A DNA stretch of 64,000 nucleotides from Oxalobacteraceae sp. CFBP 13730 (lineage in GTDB: Bacteria > Pseudomonadota > Gammaproteobacteria > Burkholderiales > Burkholderiaceae_D), in assembly GCA_014841835.1 (NCBI GenBank), contig JACYUQ010000001.1:496001-560000 (forward strand), given 5' to 3'. Position 1 is the stretch's first letter; each line of letters begins with the position of its first letter. Under the pieces are notes generated by a model that saw only the letters and a program-made list of their open reading frames with translations, did not search any database and was not told the DNA's origin. A program made the position numbers and the translations under genes. Shown here piece after piece: positions 1-11,166 of the stretch.

Positions 1-473
1 GCCTTCTTGGTCCAGTCGATGAAGTGGAAGCGGTCTTCGTTGCGGCGCTCTTCGATGGCGCGGTTCTTGGCGAATGCGTCCGGATCGAACCCGCCGCATT
101 CGACGGCCAGCGAATGGTCGACCACGAGCTGCGTCGGCACCACCGGATTGACCAGCGCCGGGTCGCCCCCTTGCAGCGCGATGGCGTCGCGCAGGCCGGC
201 CAGGTCGACCAGCGCGGTCTGGCCAAGGATGTCGTGGCAGACCACGCGCGCCGGGAACCACGGAAAATCCAGGTCGCGCTTGCGCTCGATGAGCTGCTTC
301 AGCGAATCGCGCAGGCTCGCGGGCGCGCAGCGGCGCACGAGGTTTTCGGCCAGCACGCGCGACGTGTAGGGCAGCGTGGCGTAAGCGCCAGGCGCGATCG
401 CATCGACCGCGGCGCGGGTATCGAAGTAGTCAAGCTCCGTGCCTGGCAGGGAGGTGCGGTAATCGGTATTCAT
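1..473 (-). CDS. acnD: 2-methylcitrate dehydratase, Fe/S-dependent (AcnD), N-terminal part
   Basis: This is the N-terminal ~157 residues of an aconitase-superfamily protein; the rest lies left of the window. AcnD, with its partner PrpF, dehydrates 2-methylcitrate to 2-methyl-cis-aconitate in the cytosolic 2-methylcitrate cycle of propionate breakdown. The start MNTDYRTSLPG and stretches such as LPYTSRVLAENLVRR, RKRDLDFPWFPARVVCHD and VDHSLAVECGG are typical of AcnD rather than of AcnA/AcnB. The ATG is only 4 nt after the prpC stop, so it is the third gene of a prpB-prpC-acnD operon. The iron-sulfur cysteines would lie in the missing part. I infer that the cycle here uses AcnD/PrpF rather than PrpD, but the genes further downstream cannot be seen. 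Confidence 0.93.
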   Translation of the reverse strand, partial: MNTDYRTSLPGTELDYFDTRAAVDAIAPGAYATLPYTSRVLAENLVRRCAPASLRDSLKQLIERKRDLDFPWFPARVVCHDILGQTALVDLAGLRDAIALQGGDPALVNPVVPTQLVVDHSLAVECGGFDPDAFAKNRAIEERRNEDRFHFIDWTKK

Positions 474-477
474 GACG

Positions 478-1638
478 TTACTTGCGCTCTGCCAGCGGCA
501 CGAACTGCAGATCCTCCGGCCCCACGTAGTTGGCGCTCGGGCGGATGATCTTGTTGTCGATGCGCTGCTCGATGACGTGCGCCGCCCAGCCCGACGTGCG
601 CGCGATGACGAACAGCGGCGTGAACATCGCCGTCGGCACGCCCATCATGTGGTACGACACGGCCGAGAACCAGTCCAGGTTCGGGAACATCTTTTTCACG
701 TCCCACATCACGGTCTCGAGGCGCTCGGCGATGTCGAACATCTTCATCGAGCCGCCCTCTTCCGACAAGGTGCGCGCCACTTCCTTGATCACCTTGTTGC
801 GCGGGTCCGAGATCGTGTAGACCGGATGCCCGAAGCCGATCACGACTTCCTTGTTGGCCACGCGGTTGCGGATGTCCGCCTCGGCTTCGTCCGGGTTGTC
901 GTAGCGCTTCTGGATATCGTGCGCGACTTCATTGGCGCCGCCGTGCTTCGGGCCGCGCAGCGCGCCGATCGCGCCGGTGATGGCCGAGTGCATGTCCGAA
1001 CCGGTGCCGGCAATCACGCGCGCGGTGAAGGTCGAGGCATTGAATTCGTGTTCGGCGTACAGGATCAGCGACGTGTGCATCGCGCGAACCCACGACTCTT
1101 TTGGCGCGAAGCCGTGCAGCAGGTGCAGGAAGTGGCCGCCGATCGAATCGTCGTCGGTATTCACGTCAATGCGTTTGCCGCTGTGGCTGAAGTGGTACCA
1201 GTACAGCAGCATCGAGCCGAACGACGCCATCAGGCGGTCGGCGATATCGCGCGCGCCGTTGATGTGGTGATCGTCCTTCTCGGGCAGCGTGCAGCCCAGG
1301 ACCGACACGCCGGTGCGCATTACGTCCATCGGATGGGCGTTGGCCGGCAAGGCCTCGAGCGCGCTTTTGAGCGCCTGCGGCAGGCCGCGCAGCGAACGCA
1401 GCTTGGCCTTGTAGCCGCGCAGCTCGCCGTCGTTCGGCAGCTTGCCGTGCACCAGCAGGTAGGCGATTTCCTCGAATTCGCTGGTGGTGGCGATGTCGAG
1501 GATATCGTAGCCGCGGTAATGCAGGTCGTTGCCCGATTTGCCCACCGAGCACAGTGCGGTATTGCCGGCGGCGACGCCGGACAGGGCGACGGATTTCTTC
1601 GGTTTGAAGGTCGGGTTTTCCATGTTCTGCGTAGTCAT
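478..1638 (-). CDS. prpC: 2-methylcitrate synthase
   Basis: This enzyme condenses propionyl-CoA with oxaloacetate to 2-methylcitrate, the entry step of the methylcitrate cycle. It is a full-length 386-residue citrate-synthase-fold protein. The catalytic triad is visible as His232 (in KHGGANE), His271 (in GFGHPVY) and Asp322 (in NLDWFSA). The short length and lack of the N-terminal extension of GltA-type citrate synthases favour PrpC. A GGAG ribosome site precedes the ATG and the gene starts 11 nt after prpB stops, so the two are co-transcribed. Residual citrate synthase activity is common in the family and likely here. I see nothing abnormal. Confidence 0.96.
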   Translation of the reverse strand: MTTQNMENPTFKPKKSVALSGVAAGNTALCSVGKSGNDLHYRGYDILDIATTSEFEEIAYLLVHGKLPNDGELRGYKAKLRSLRGLPQALKSALEALPANAHPMDVMRTGVSVLGCTLPEKDDHHINGARDIADRLMASFGSMLLYWYHFSHSGKRIDVNTDDDSIGGHFLHLLHGFAPKESWVRAMHTSLILYAEHEFNASTFTARVIAGTGSDMHSAITGAIGALRGPKHGGANEVAHDIQKRYDNPDEAEADIRNRVANKEVVIGFGHPVYTISDPRNKVIKEVARTLSEEGGSMKMFDIAERLETVMWDVKKMFPNLDWFSAVSYHMMGVPTAMFTPLFVIARTSGWAAHVIEQRIDNKIIRPSANYVGPEDLQFVPLAERK

Positions 1639-1649
1639 CTGGGGTCTCC

Positions 1650-2540
1650 TTACTTGACTTTGTTCTGGGCAAACAGCGCGTCGAGCTTCTGCTCGTAGCT
1701 GTGGTAATCGATGCGGTCATACAGTTCGGCGCGCGTCTGCATCGTGTCCAGCACGTGCTGCTGCGTGCCGTCGCGGCGGATCGCGGTGTAGACGTTTTCG
1801 GCCGCCTTGTTCATCGCGCGAAACGCCGACAGCGGATACAGGACCAGGCCCACGCCAGCGCCAGCCAGCTCGTCGACGGTAAACAGCGGCGTGGCGCCGA
1901 ACTCGGTGATATTGGCCAGCACCGGCACCTTGACCGCATCGGCGAAGCGCTTGTACATGTCGAGCGTCGTCATCGCTTCGGGGAAGATCATGTCGGCGCC
2001 CGCTTCCACGCAGGCCACGGCGCGCTCGATCGCCGCGTCCAAGCCTTCGACGGCCAGCGCATCGGTACGCGCCATGATCACGAAGTCGTCATCCAGGCGC
2101 GCGTCGGCGGCGGCGCGGATGCGGTCGACCATTTCTTCCTTGCTGACGATTTCCTTGCCCGGCCGGTGGCCGCAGCGCTTGGCGCCGACCTGGTCTTCGA
2201 TGTGGCAGGCAGCCGCGCCCGCTTTGCTGAGCGAACGCACGGTGCGCGCGACATTGAAGGCCGACGCGCCAAAGCCCGTATCGACATCGACCAGCAGCGG
2301 CAGGTCGCAGACGTCAGTGATGCGGCGCACGTCGACCAATACATCGTCGAGATTCGAGATGCCCAGGTCAGGCAGGCCGAGGGAGCCGGCAGCGACACCG
2401 CCACCGGACAGGTAGATGGCCTTGAAGCCGGCGCGTTTGGCCAGCAGTGCGTGGTTGGCGTTGATCGCGCCCACGACTTGCAGCGGGGATTCATCGAGGA
2501 TCGCCTGGCGGAAAGCGGCGCCTGCGGAAAGTTTGCTCAT
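1650..2540 (-). CDS. prpB: 2-methylisocitrate lyase
   Basis: This enzyme cleaves 2-methylisocitrate to pyruvate and succinate, the last step of the methylcitrate cycle. The 296-residue product belongs to the isocitrate lyase/PEP mutase superfamily. The catalytic loop KRCGH is at residues 121-125 (Cys123), and the metal-binding DVDTG is near residue 85. An in-frame extension to 2609 exists, but I chose the ATG at 2540 because an AAGGA site lies just upstream, the MSKLSAG start matches the family, and the extension would run across the sigma54 promoter. It is the first gene of the operon and is read from that promoter. Confidence 0.95.
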   Translation of the reverse strand: MSKLSAGAAFRQAILDESPLQVVGAINANHALLAKRAGFKAIYLSGGGVAAGSLGLPDLGISNLDDVLVDVRRITDVCDLPLLVDVDTGFGASAFNVARTVRSLSKAGAAACHIEDQVGAKRCGHRPGKEIVSKEEMVDRIRAAADARLDDDFVIMARTDALAVEGLDAAIERAVACVEAGADMIFPEAMTTLDMYKRFADAVKVPVLANITEFGATPLFTVDELAGAGVGLVLYPLSAFRAMNKAAENVYTAIRRDGTQQHVLDTMQTRAELYDRIDYHSYEQKLDALFAQNKVK

Positions 2541-2581
2541 GCTGGTCCTTGTCATCACGGTAAAGAAGTTATGGTCTTCAT

Positions 2582-2597
2582 TGCAAGCACCGTGCCA
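2582..2597 (-). promoter_or_regulatory. Sigma54 (-24/-12) promoter of prpB-prpC-acnD
   Basis: On the minus strand the sequence TGGCAC-N5-TTGCA matches the RpoN consensus at every conserved position with exact spacing. The -12 GC falls about 43 nt before the prpB ATG, leaving a normal leader. The neighbouring prpR product carries a GAFTGA loop, the sigma54-contact motif, which fits this promoter. Confidence 0.9.
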
Positions 2598-2677
2598 GCG
2601 TGGGTTCATCCGCCATGTCCCGACATTTCAAGCACTTGCGTGCCTATTCTACCCAAATCCTCCCTGAATTCACGGTC

Positions 2678-2717
2678 CCTTGTTCCACGCTGAAACAAGG
2701 GTATGAAACATGAAACA
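2678..2717. promoter_or_regulatory. Probable PrpR upstream activating site
   Basis: A 10-bp inverted repeat with a 3-bp centre (2678-2700; CCTTGTTCCA then TGAAACAAGG, one mismatch) is followed by two head-to-tail TGAAACA copies (2704-2710, 2711-2717). It sits about 85 bp upstream of the -24 element, the usual place for an enhancer of a sigma54 promoter. The same TTTCA-N3-TGAAA core recurs in front of prpR, which supports PrpR as the ligand; binding itself is inferred. Confidence 0.7.
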
Positions 2718-2726
2718 TGCGGCCGC

Positions 2727-2764
2727 AAAAAAACCGGGTGGCGCCTTGCGGCGCACACCCGGTT
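2727..2764 (-). terminator. Intrinsic terminator of the DUF485-actP operon
   Basis: AACCGGGTG/CACCCGGTT arms with an inner GCGCC-ttgc-GGCGC stem form one long hairpin. On the minus strand it is followed by a run of seven T. It begins 22 nt after the actP stop. Confidence 0.92.
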
Positions 2765-2785
2765 GATTGGATGGTTCAGCCAGTC

Positions 2786-4453
2786 TTAGTGACCCGACGC
2801 GCCCGATGCGCCGATACCGGTCTCGGCGCGCACTTGCTGCGCCTCGAAGCCTGCACGGTCGATCCGGGCACGAGGACCCTTGTCGGTGATCGAGAACAGC
2901 CAGATACCGATGAAGCCCACTGCCATCGAGAAGATCGCTGGCGAGGCATACGGGAAGATCGCGGCCGGATGGTGCAGCACATCGACCCACACCGATTTCG
3001 ACACGATCGTCAGGCCCACTGCCGTGGCGAGGCCCAAAAAGCCCCCGATCGTGGCACCGCGGGTGGTGCAATCCTTCCACAGCACCGACATGAACAGCAC
3101 CGGGAAGTTGGCCGATGCCGCAATCGCGAAGGCCAGCGACACCATGAAGGCGACGTTCTGCTTCTCAAAAGCGATACCCAGCACCACGGCCACGATACCC
3201 AGGCCGATGGTGGTGATCTTCGACACGCGCAGCTCGTTCTCGCTGGTGGCGTTGCCTTTCTTGAACACGGTCGCATACAGATCGTGCGACACGGCCGAAG
3301 CGCCCGACAGCGTCAAGCCCGCCACCACGGCCAGGATGGTCGCGAACGCCACCGCCGAGATGAAGCCCAGGAACACGTCGCCGCCCACGGCCTTGGCCAG
3401 GTGGACCGCCGCCATATTGTTACCGCCCAGCAGAGCACCGGCTGCATCCTTGAAGGCCGGGTTGGTACCCACCAGCACGATCGCGCCGAAGCCGATGATG
3501 AAGGTCAGGATGTAGAAGTAGCCGATCCACGTGGTGGCCCACAGCACCGATTTGCGCGCCTCTTTTGCGCTCGGAACGGTGAAGAAGCGCATCAGGATGT
3601 GTGGCAGGCCGGCGGTACCGAACATCAGTGCCATGCCGAACGAGATGGCCGAGATCGGATCCTTGATGAAGCTGCCCGGACCCATGATGGCGGTGCCCTT
3701 GGCGTGCACTTCGGTCGCGGTCTGGAACAGCTTGGCCGGGCTGAAGTTGTATTGCGCCAGCACCGAGAACGCCATGAACGACGCGCCCGACAGCAGCAGC
3801 ACTGCCTTGATGATCTGGACCCAGGTGGTGGCCGTCATGCCGCCGAACAGCACGTAGACCATCATCAGGATACCGACCAGCACGACGGCGATCCAGTATT
3901 CCAGACCGAACAGCAGCTTGATCAGCTGACCCGCGCCGACCATCTGCGCGATCAGGTAGAACGCGACGACGACCAGCGTGCCGGAGGCCGCGAACACGCG
4001 GATCGGCTTTTGCGCGAAGCGGTACGAGGCCACGTCGGCAAACGTGAAGCGGCCCAGGTTACGCAGGCGCTCGGCCATCAGGAACGTGATGACAGGCCAG
4101 CCGACCAGGAAGCCGATGGCGTAGATCAGGCCATCGTAACCGTCGAGGAACACGGCGGCAGAAATACCGAGGAACGACGCCGCCGACATGAAGTCGCCTG
4201 CGATCGCCAGGCCGTTCTGGAAGCCCGTGATACCGCCGCCGGCCGTGTAGAAGTCGGACGCCGACTTGGTCTTGGCTGCGGCCCACTTGGTGATGAACAG
4301 CGTGCCGACGACGAACAGCGCGAACATGCTGATCGCGGTCCAGTTGGTCGGCTGGCGAACGGCCTGGCCCATGTCGGGCGCAGCGTAAGCAATGCCGGAG
4401 GCGGCCAGCAGCACGAATGCCAGCAGTGAGGAGGTGCGAGCGCCGGCCATCAT
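2786..4453 (-). CDS. actP: Cation:acetate/propionate symporter, ActP-like (SSS family)
   Basis: This is a sodium:solute symporter family protein of 555 residues with 13 or so hydrophobic segments. It starts with a cleavable signal-like segment (to about residue 24, ending AYA-APD), as in ActP. Stretches such as [33 protein letters not shown] and [10 protein letters not shown] are typical of the monocarboxylate branch. It would import acetate or propionate across the inner membrane. Its ATG overlaps the stop of the upstream DUF485 gene by 4 nt (ATGA), a pairing common for actP. It lies between prpB and prpR, so propionate is a likely physiological substrate, but the sequence alone cannot separate propionate from acetate or pyruvate. 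Confidence 0.9.
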   Translation of the reverse strand: MMAGARTSSLLAFVLLAASGIAYAAPDMGQAVRQPTNWTAISMFALFVVGTLFITKWAAAKTKSASDFYTAGGGITGFQNGLAIAGDFMSAASFLGISAAVFLDGYDGLIYAIGFLVGWPVITFLMAERLRNLGRFTFADVASYRFAQKPIRVFAASGTLVVVAFYLIAQMVGAGQLIKLLFGLEYWIAVVLVGILMMVYVLFGGMTATTWVQIIKAVLLLSGASFMAFSVLAQYNFSPAKLFQTATEVHAKGTAIMGPGSFIKDPISAISFGMALMFGTAGLPHILMRFFTVPSAKEARKSVLWATTWIGYFYILTFIIGFGAIVLVGTNPAFKDAAGALLGGNNMAAVHLAKAVGGDVFLGFISAVAFATILAVVAGLTLSGASAVSHDLYATVFKKGNATSENELRVSKITTIGLGIVAVVLGIAFEKQNVAFMVSLAFAIAASANFPVLFMSVLWKDCTTRGATIGGFLGLATAVGLTIVSKSVWVDVLHHPAAIFPYASPAIFSMAVGFIGIWLFSITDKGPRARIDRAGFEAQQVRAETGIGASGASGH

Positions 4454-4758
4454 GCGCCCACCTTGGCACGGATGGCGTCGCTCAACTCGTCGTATTCGCG
4501 GTTGGCGCGGCGCACATAGATGCCGGTAATCACCACAGTGAACACGATGACGAACAGGCCCAGGGGAATGCCCCAGGTGATGACACTGTCGCCGATCGGG
4601 GTGCCCATGAACTCCTTGTTGAACGCGACCAGCAGCGTGAAGCCGTAGTACACGATCATCATGGCCCAGGTCAGCGTCCAGCCGAAGCGGGAACGGATGC
4701 GTTTGAGCTTCTGGTAATTGGGGTCATTCTTGACCCGTTCTACGATGTCTTGATCCAC
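4450..4758 (-). CDS. DUF485 small membrane protein, permease partner
   Basis: This is a 102-residue protein with two membrane segments (about residues 28-48 and 60-82) and a charged C-terminal tail. It matches DUF485 proteins (YjcH type) that almost always precede actP. I chose the GTG at 4758 (product starts MDQDIVERV) because a GGAG lies 6 nt upstream and the family starts here; the longer frame to 4818 would add an unconserved stretch. It is translationally coupled to actP by an ATGA overlap. Its role is unknown; a chaperone or accessory function for the symporter is the usual guess. Confidence 0.88.
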   Translation of the reverse strand: MDQDIVERVKNDPNYQKLKRIRSRFGWTLTWAMMIVYYGFTLLVAFNKEFMGTPIGDSVITWGIPLGLFVIVFTVVITGIYVRRANREYDELSDAIRAKVGA

Positions 4759-4888
4759 TTTGTCTCCTGATTCTTTTGATAATGCCGTGGTTCGGCTGCC
4801 TTTGTGGCTGCGACCCATCCTACGGGCATGCCCTTACCGGATTCTTACGCGGCAAGCTTAATTACGACCGGTCGTTCGAGGAATTGCC

Positions 4889-4933
4889 GTTTCAAGCTGA
4901 AACAGCGTTCATCATTTGCACTACACTTGAAAC

Positions 4934-4934
<1 letters not shown>
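4889..4934. promoter_or_regulatory. Second PrpR-like dyad between actP operon and prpR
   Basis: A perfect GTTTCA-AGC-TGAAAC inverted repeat (4889-4903) has the same 3-bp spacing as the site before prpB. A further TGAAACA (4928-4934) runs into the prpR start codon. The site lies 131 bp upstream of the DUF485 start and 30 bp upstream of prpR, so it could serve prpR autoregulation, control of the permease operon, or both. Confidence 0.6.
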
Positions 4935-6568
<1,634 letters not shown>

Positions 6569-6730
6569 CCTTTGATCTTTAACCCTTAAGACGCTCCAAA
6601 GCAACGTCCACCGAAAACTCGTATGATGATTCTTTGATATGGCCTGGCGCCGATCCGCGCCAGTCCCTCAGCATACCGGCCGCGGCGCCCCTATCCGCGG
6701 CGCCGCAGTCCGACCCCAACGGAGGCAACT

Positions 6731-8110
6731 ATGCAACATGCGTCGCAAGCGGCTTTGTTTTCCCTGATTGGCGATACCCCGATGGTGGAAGTGACCCGCA
6801 TCGATACCGGGCCCTGCCAGCTGTTCCTGAAGCTTGAATCGCAGAATCCCGGCGGCTCCATCAAGGACCGCATCGGCAAGACGATGATCGAACAGGCCGA
6901 GCATGACGGCCTGCTCAATCCCGGCGGCACCGTCGTCGAAGCCACCGCCGGCAACACGGGCCTGGGCCTGGCGCTGGTGGCGCGCATCAAGGGCTATCGC
7001 GTCGTGCTCGTCGTGCCCGACAAGATGGCGCCCGAAAAAATCCTGCACCTCAAGGCGCTCGGCGCCGAAATCCACCTGACCCGCTCCGACGTCGGCAAGG
7101 GCCACCCCGAGTATTACCAGGATCTCGCCGCGCGGCTGGCCAAGCAGATTCCCGGCGCCTGGTTTGCCGACCAGTTCAACAACCCGGCCAATCCGCGCGC
7201 CCACGAAACCACGACCGGCCCCGAGATCTGGGACCAGGCCAAGCACAAGCTCGACGCGATCGTCCTCGGGGTCGGCTCGTCCGGCACGCTGACGGGCCTG
7301 TCGCGCTACTTCAAGAAAGCCGCACCGCAGCTCGAATTCATCCTGGCCGATCCAAAAGGCTCGATCCTGGCCGAGTACGTCGAGACCGGCCACGTCTCGC
7401 AGCAAGCCGGCTCGTGGGCCGTGGAAGGCATCGGCGAAGATTTCATTCCCGGCATCGCCGACCTTACCCGCGTCAAGAAGGCCTACACGATCACCGACGA
7501 AGAAAGCTTCGCCACCGCGCGCCTGCTGCTGCAACAGGAAGGCATCCTGGGCGGCTCGTCCACCGGCACACTGCTGGCGGCAGCGCTCAAATACTGCCGC
7601 GCGCAAACGCGCCCCAAGCGCGTCGTCACGTTTGTCTGCGACACCGGGACGCGCTATCTCAGCAAGGTGTACAGCGATGGCTGGATGGTCGACCAGGGCC
7701 TGATCACGCGTCCGAAAACGGGCGACCTGCGCGACCTGATCGGGCGCCGCCACGACGCCGGCGAAGTCATCACGCTGGCGCCATCGGACACGCTGCTCAC
7801 CGCCTTTAACCGCATGCGCTCGAGCGACCTGCAGCAATTGCCCGTGATGGACGCCGAAGGACGCCTGGCGGGCCTGATCGATGAATCCGACCTGCTGCTG
7901 AAAGTAACGCAATCGAACGACCATTTCAGCGCGCCGGTGTCGTCCACGATGACGGCCGACCTCCAAACCCTGCCCCCTGGCGCGAGCATGGCGCAACTGC
8001 GCGACATTCTCGACCGGGGCCTTACTGCCGTGATCGCCGACGGGCCGCAGTTCTTCGGCCTGATCACGCGCTTCGACCTGCTCAATCACCTGCGAAGGAC
8101 ACTCTCGTGA
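6731..8110 (+). CDS. cbs: Cystathionine beta-synthase
   Basis: This is a PLP enzyme that joins serine (or acetylserine) and homocysteine to cystathionine in reverse transsulfuration. Its 459 residues have a fold-type II PLP domain with the cofactor lysine at position 45 in GGSIKDR and a VGSSGTLTG phosphate loop. Two C-terminal CBS modules follow (about 345-455; LAPSDTLLTAFNRM and TLPPGASMAQLRDIL). A GGAGG site lies 6 nt before the ATG. The stop overlaps the next start by 4 nt (GTGA), so it is coupled to a cystathionine gamma-lyase. That neighbour favours cystathionine synthase over cysteine synthase. The leader (about 6681-6708) contains a GC-rich hairpin of unknown meaning. Confidence 0.88.
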   Translation: MQHASQAALFSLIGDTPMVEVTRIDTGPCQLFLKLESQNPGGSIKDRIGKTMIEQAEHDGLLNPGGTVVEATAGNTGLGLALVARIKGYRVVLVVPDKMAPEKILHLKALGAEIHLTRSDVGKGHPEYYQDLAARLAKQIPGAWFADQFNNPANPRAHETTTGPEIWDQAKHKLDAIVLGVGSSGTLTGLSRYFKKAAPQLEFILADPKGSILAEYVETGHVSQQAGSWAVEGIGEDFIPGIADLTRVKKAYTITDEESFATARLLLQQEGILGGSSTGTLLAAALKYCRAQTRPKRVVTFVCDTGTRYLSKVYSDGWMVDQGLITRPKTGDLRDLIGRRHDAGEVITLAPSDTLLTAFNRMRSSDLQQLPVMDAEGRLAGLIDESDLLLKVTQSNDHFSAPVSSTMTADLQTLPPGASMAQLRDILDRGLTAVIADGPQFFGLITRFDLLNHLRRTLS

Positions 8111-9306
8111 CCCATCCGGACACCAAACACACGATCGAATTCAAACGCCACCTGGCCACCCGTGTCATCCACGGCGGCCAGTCACCCGAACCCGCGACCG
8201 GCGCCGTGATGCCGCCGATCTTCGCTACTTCAACCTATCGCCAGGAAAGCCCGGGCGTGCACCAGGGCTTCGACTACGGCCGCTCGCACAATCCGACGCG
8301 CTTCGCACTCGAACGCTCGCTGGCCGACATCGAGGGCGGCCGCGCCGCCTTCGCGTTTGCCTCGGGCCTGGCCGCGATTGCCGCGGTGCTGGAACTGCTC
8401 CCCAGCGGCTCGCACATCGTGGCCGGCGACGACATGTACGGCGGCACCTACCGCCTGTTCGAGCGCGTGCGCCGCGACAGCGCCGGGCACACGTTCAGCT
8501 ACGTCGACCTGTCCGACGCGGATGCACTGGCCGCGGCCATCACGCCTGCCACCCGCATGGTGTGGGTCGAGACGCCCACCAACCCGATGCTCAAGCTGGC
8601 CGATCTGACCGCCATTGCGAGCCTGTGCCATGCGCGCGGCATCCTGTGCGTGTGCGACAACACGTTTGCCAGCCCGATCATCCAGCGCCCGCTCGAACAC
8701 GGGTTCGACATCGTCGTGCACTCCACCACCAAGTACATCAACGGCCACTCGGACGTAATCGGCGGCGTGGCCATCGTCGGCGCCAGCGACCACCAGACGG
8801 GCCTGGCCGAAAAACTCGGTTTCATCCAGAACTCGGTTGGCGCGATCCAGGGGCCGTTCGACAGCTTTCTCGTGCTACGCGGGATCAAGACGCTGGCCCT
8901 GCGCGTCGAGCGCAGCAGCGGTAACGCGCTGCTGCTGGCCAGCTGGCTCGAGCAGCAGCCACAGGTCCGCAAGGTGCACTATCCGGGGCTGGAGTCGCAT
9001 CCGCAGCACGCGCTGGCGCGCAACCAGATGCATGGCGGATATGGCGGGATTGTCTCCATTGAGCTGGACACCGACCTGAACGGCGCGCGGCGCTTCCTCG
9101 AAACCTGCGAAGTGTTCACGCTGGCCGAAAGCCTGGGCGGGGTGGAAAGCCTGATCGAGCATCCGGCGCTGATGACGCATGCGAGCATTCCGCCGGAGCG
9201 GCGTGCTGAATTGGGGATTGGCGACGGGCTGATCCGGCTGTCGGTCGGGATCGAGCATCTTGACGATCAGCGGGAGGATTTGCGGCGGGCGCTGGCGGCG
9301 ATTTGA
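8107..9306 (+). CDS. Cystathionine gamma-lyase (Cys/Met metabolism PLP enzyme)
   Basis: This 399-residue member of the Cys/Met metabolism PLP family has the cofactor lysine Lys209 in HSTTKYINGHSD. Other marks are ASGLAAI near residue 86 and VESLIEHPALMTH near the C terminus. It starts with GTG inside the end of cbs (GTGA overlap). Together the two would make cysteine from homocysteine via cystathionine. Sequence alone does not cleanly separate gamma-lyase from gamma-synthase; the lyase call rests on coupling to a CBS with regulatory domains. Confidence 0.85.
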   Translation: MTHPDTKHTIEFKRHLATRVIHGGQSPEPATGAVMPPIFATSTYRQESPGVHQGFDYGRSHNPTRFALERSLADIEGGRAAFAFASGLAAIAAVLELLPSGSHIVAGDDMYGGTYRLFERVRRDSAGHTFSYVDLSDADALAAAITPATRMVWVETPTNPMLKLADLTAIASLCHARGILCVCDNTFASPIIQRPLEHGFDIVVHSTTKYINGHSDVIGGVAIVGASDHQTGLAEKLGFIQNSVGAIQGPFDSFLVLRGIKTLALRVERSSGNALLLASWLEQQPQVRKVHYPGLESHPQHALARNQMHGGYGGIVSIELDTDLNGARRFLETCEVFTLAESLGGVESLIEHPALMTHASIPPERRAELGIGDGLIRLSVGIEHLDDQREDLRRALAAI

Positions 9307-9386
9307 TTGGTTAAATTGCCGTCATCATCCGTCTGAGAGCCGACGCCGATCTCTGCCCGGATGAACGTGCCGCCAACCATCACCGC

Positions 9387-9407
9387 GTGGACGGCGCAGC
9401 CGTCCAC
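9387..9407. repeat. REP-like palindrome GTGGACGGC-gca-GCCGTCCAC
   Basis: This perfect 9-bp inverted repeat with a 3-nt loop ends one base before the stop of the convergent chemoreceptor gene. It is shaped like the short dispersed palindromes common in this family. It may end transcription of both convergent genes, although no T-run follows. Confidence 0.55.
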
Positions 9408-9408
9408 C

Positions 9409-10974
9409 CTACGCCAGCAACAGGGGCTCTTGACGTAACTTGAACGTTGCCACCAGCGCCGACAATTCTGCGGCCTGCTGGCGCATCGAGGCAGCCGCTG
9501 CGGCTGCTTCTTCGACCATCGCTGCATTCTGCTGGGTCGAGAGGTCCATCTCGGCAATCGCGCGGCTGACCTGCGTGACGCCATTGGCCTGGCCGGCGCT
9601 GGCGGTGTGGATCTGGCCCAGGATGCCCGCCACCTCATGCACGTGTTGCAGCATGGCGCGCATCGTCGAGCCGGCGGCTTCCGCCATGCCGGTGCCGACC
9701 TCGATCTCGTGCGACGATTCACCGATCAGCTTCTTGATTTCTTTTGCGGCATTGGCCGAATGCTGCGCCAGGTTGCGCACTTCGGCTGCCACCACCGCAA
9801 AGCCCCGCCCCTCGCTGCCGGCGCGCGCCGCTTCCACCGCTGCATTCAGCGCCAGGATATTCGTCTGGAAGGCGATGCTGTCGATCATCCCCGTGATGTC
9901 GACGATGCGCGCGGCCGACGCCTTGATCGCGCCCATGCGCGTGACCAGCTGGCCCACGGCCTGCGCACCTTCGGCGGCCACGCCGGACGCCGTCTGGGCC
10001 AGCACATTGGCCTGCTGCGCGTTGGCGTTGTTGCTGGCGATGGCGTCCGACAGCGCATCCATCGCCGTCACCGTCTCGCGCAGCGATTCGGCCTGGCGCT
10101 CGGTGCGGATCGACAGGTCCTGATTGCCTTCGGCGATTTCGCCCGACGCTGCATCGATTGCCTGCGCCCCTTGCAGCACTTGCGCCACGGTCCCCGACAC
10201 GCCGTGCGTCATGCCATTGAGCGCATCGAACAGGCGGCCGATTTCATCCGTGCGAGTGTGGCGGATGGTCGGACGCAGGTCGCCGTGGGCCACCTGCTCG
10301 GCCAGCGTGGCGGCTTGTCTGAGCGGCACAACCAGATTGCGGGTCAGCAGCCAGGCCAGGCCACCGGCGACGGCCAGGGCGGCGGCGCCGAGCACCAGCA
10401 GCAGCGCCTTGCTGAAGCTCGATGCGGCTGCCGATGCATCGGCCAGACGGTGCGCTTCAGTGCTTTCGTACGTCAGCAGGCCCTCGAGCGCGGCAACCTC
10501 GGCTCCGTAGGCCGGCTCCCATCGTTTGGTGAGAATCTCTTCGACCAGCCCGGTCTGACCGAGTTCCTTGGCCTTGAACAGGTCGGCCTGGATCGTGGCC
10601 AGCGCCGCCTTGCGCTCCCCCACCGCCGCGATCAGCGTGCGTTCCTGTGCGGTGGCAGGCAATTTGCCCAGTTTCACCTCGATGTTGCTGGCGATCTTGC
10701 CACCCTCGACCAGTTGCGCGCCGAAGTAATCGCCCAGCTCCAGGCTGTCGCTGCGCGCAATCGACACGGCGCGCGAGCCGTTGAGGCGTGCGACGCCAAG
10801 CAGTTCGGAGGTCAGTTGTTGCTTGGCGAGCTTATCGTCGACCAGGTTGGACGTGATGACGTCGGCTGCGTGCATGCGCCAGACGGCAACGGCAGCGATG
10901 ATGACAATGACAAGGGACAGGATGCCAAAGGCACCGATGAGCTTGGAAAAAGTAGTGCGCGGTGCGAGTCGCAT
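9409..10974 (-). CDS. Methyl-accepting chemotaxis protein
   Basis: This inner-membrane chemoreceptor signals to CheA/CheW. From the N terminus, the 521 residues hold a first membrane segment (about 10-35), a helical periplasmic sensor of the four-helix-bundle type, a second membrane segment (about 185-207) and a HAMP domain. A long cytoplasmic coiled coil follows with the conserved tip ([35 protein letters not shown]). I chose the ATG at 10974 (MRLAPRTTF) because a GGAA lies 7 nt upstream; the in-frame start at 11010 would add an odd Arg-rich tail. The C terminus lacks an NWETF-like CheR-tethering pentapeptide. The ligand is unknown and the gene is monocistronic. Confidence 0.92.
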   Translation of the reverse strand: MRLAPRTTFSKLIGAFGILSLVIVIIAAVAVWRMHAADVITSNLVDDKLAKQQLTSELLGVARLNGSRAVSIARSDSLELGDYFGAQLVEGGKIASNIEVKLGKLPATAQERTLIAAVGERKAALATIQADLFKAKELGQTGLVEEILTKRWEPAYGAEVAALEGLLTYESTEAHRLADASAAASSFSKALLLVLGAAALAVAGGLAWLLTRNLVVPLRQAATLAEQVAHGDLRPTIRHTRTDEIGRLFDALNGMTHGVSGTVAQVLQGAQAIDAASGEIAEGNQDLSIRTERQAESLRETVTAMDALSDAIASNNANAQQANVLAQTASGVAAEGAQAVGQLVTRMGAIKASAARIVDITGMIDSIAFQTNILALNAAVEAARAGSEGRGFAVVAAEVRNLAQHSANAAKEIKKLIGESSHEIEVGTGMAEAAGSTMRAMLQHVHEVAGILGQIHTASAGQANGVTQVSRAIAEMDLSTQQNAAMVEEAAAAAASMRQQAAELSALVATFKLRQEPLLLA

Positions 10975-11115
10975 TGGAATTTCCGTGAGAGTGAGACGAC
11001 GTGTGCGCACAGTCTAGGAATATTTGATGACAAGAACGTGAAATAGCACCGCAGTAACTGGGATTGCCTCGATGAACTGCGCATTCAGCGTTACGTGTGG
11101 GTGACCCCAAGCATG

Positions 11116-11150
11116 AAAAAAGCCCGCGGCACTTGCGTGCGCGGGCTTTT
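11116..11150 (-). terminator. Intrinsic terminator of clpS-clpA
   Basis: The stem GCCCGCG/CGCGGGC is followed on the minus strand by six T. It starts 17 nt after the clpA stop. Confidence 0.92.
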
Positions 11151-11166
11151 GCGGGAGCGAACCTGC

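Noticed and set aside
2717..4429. A 570-codon open frame antisense to actP
   Set aside because: Composition typical of a shadow frame; actP on the other strand is unambiguous.
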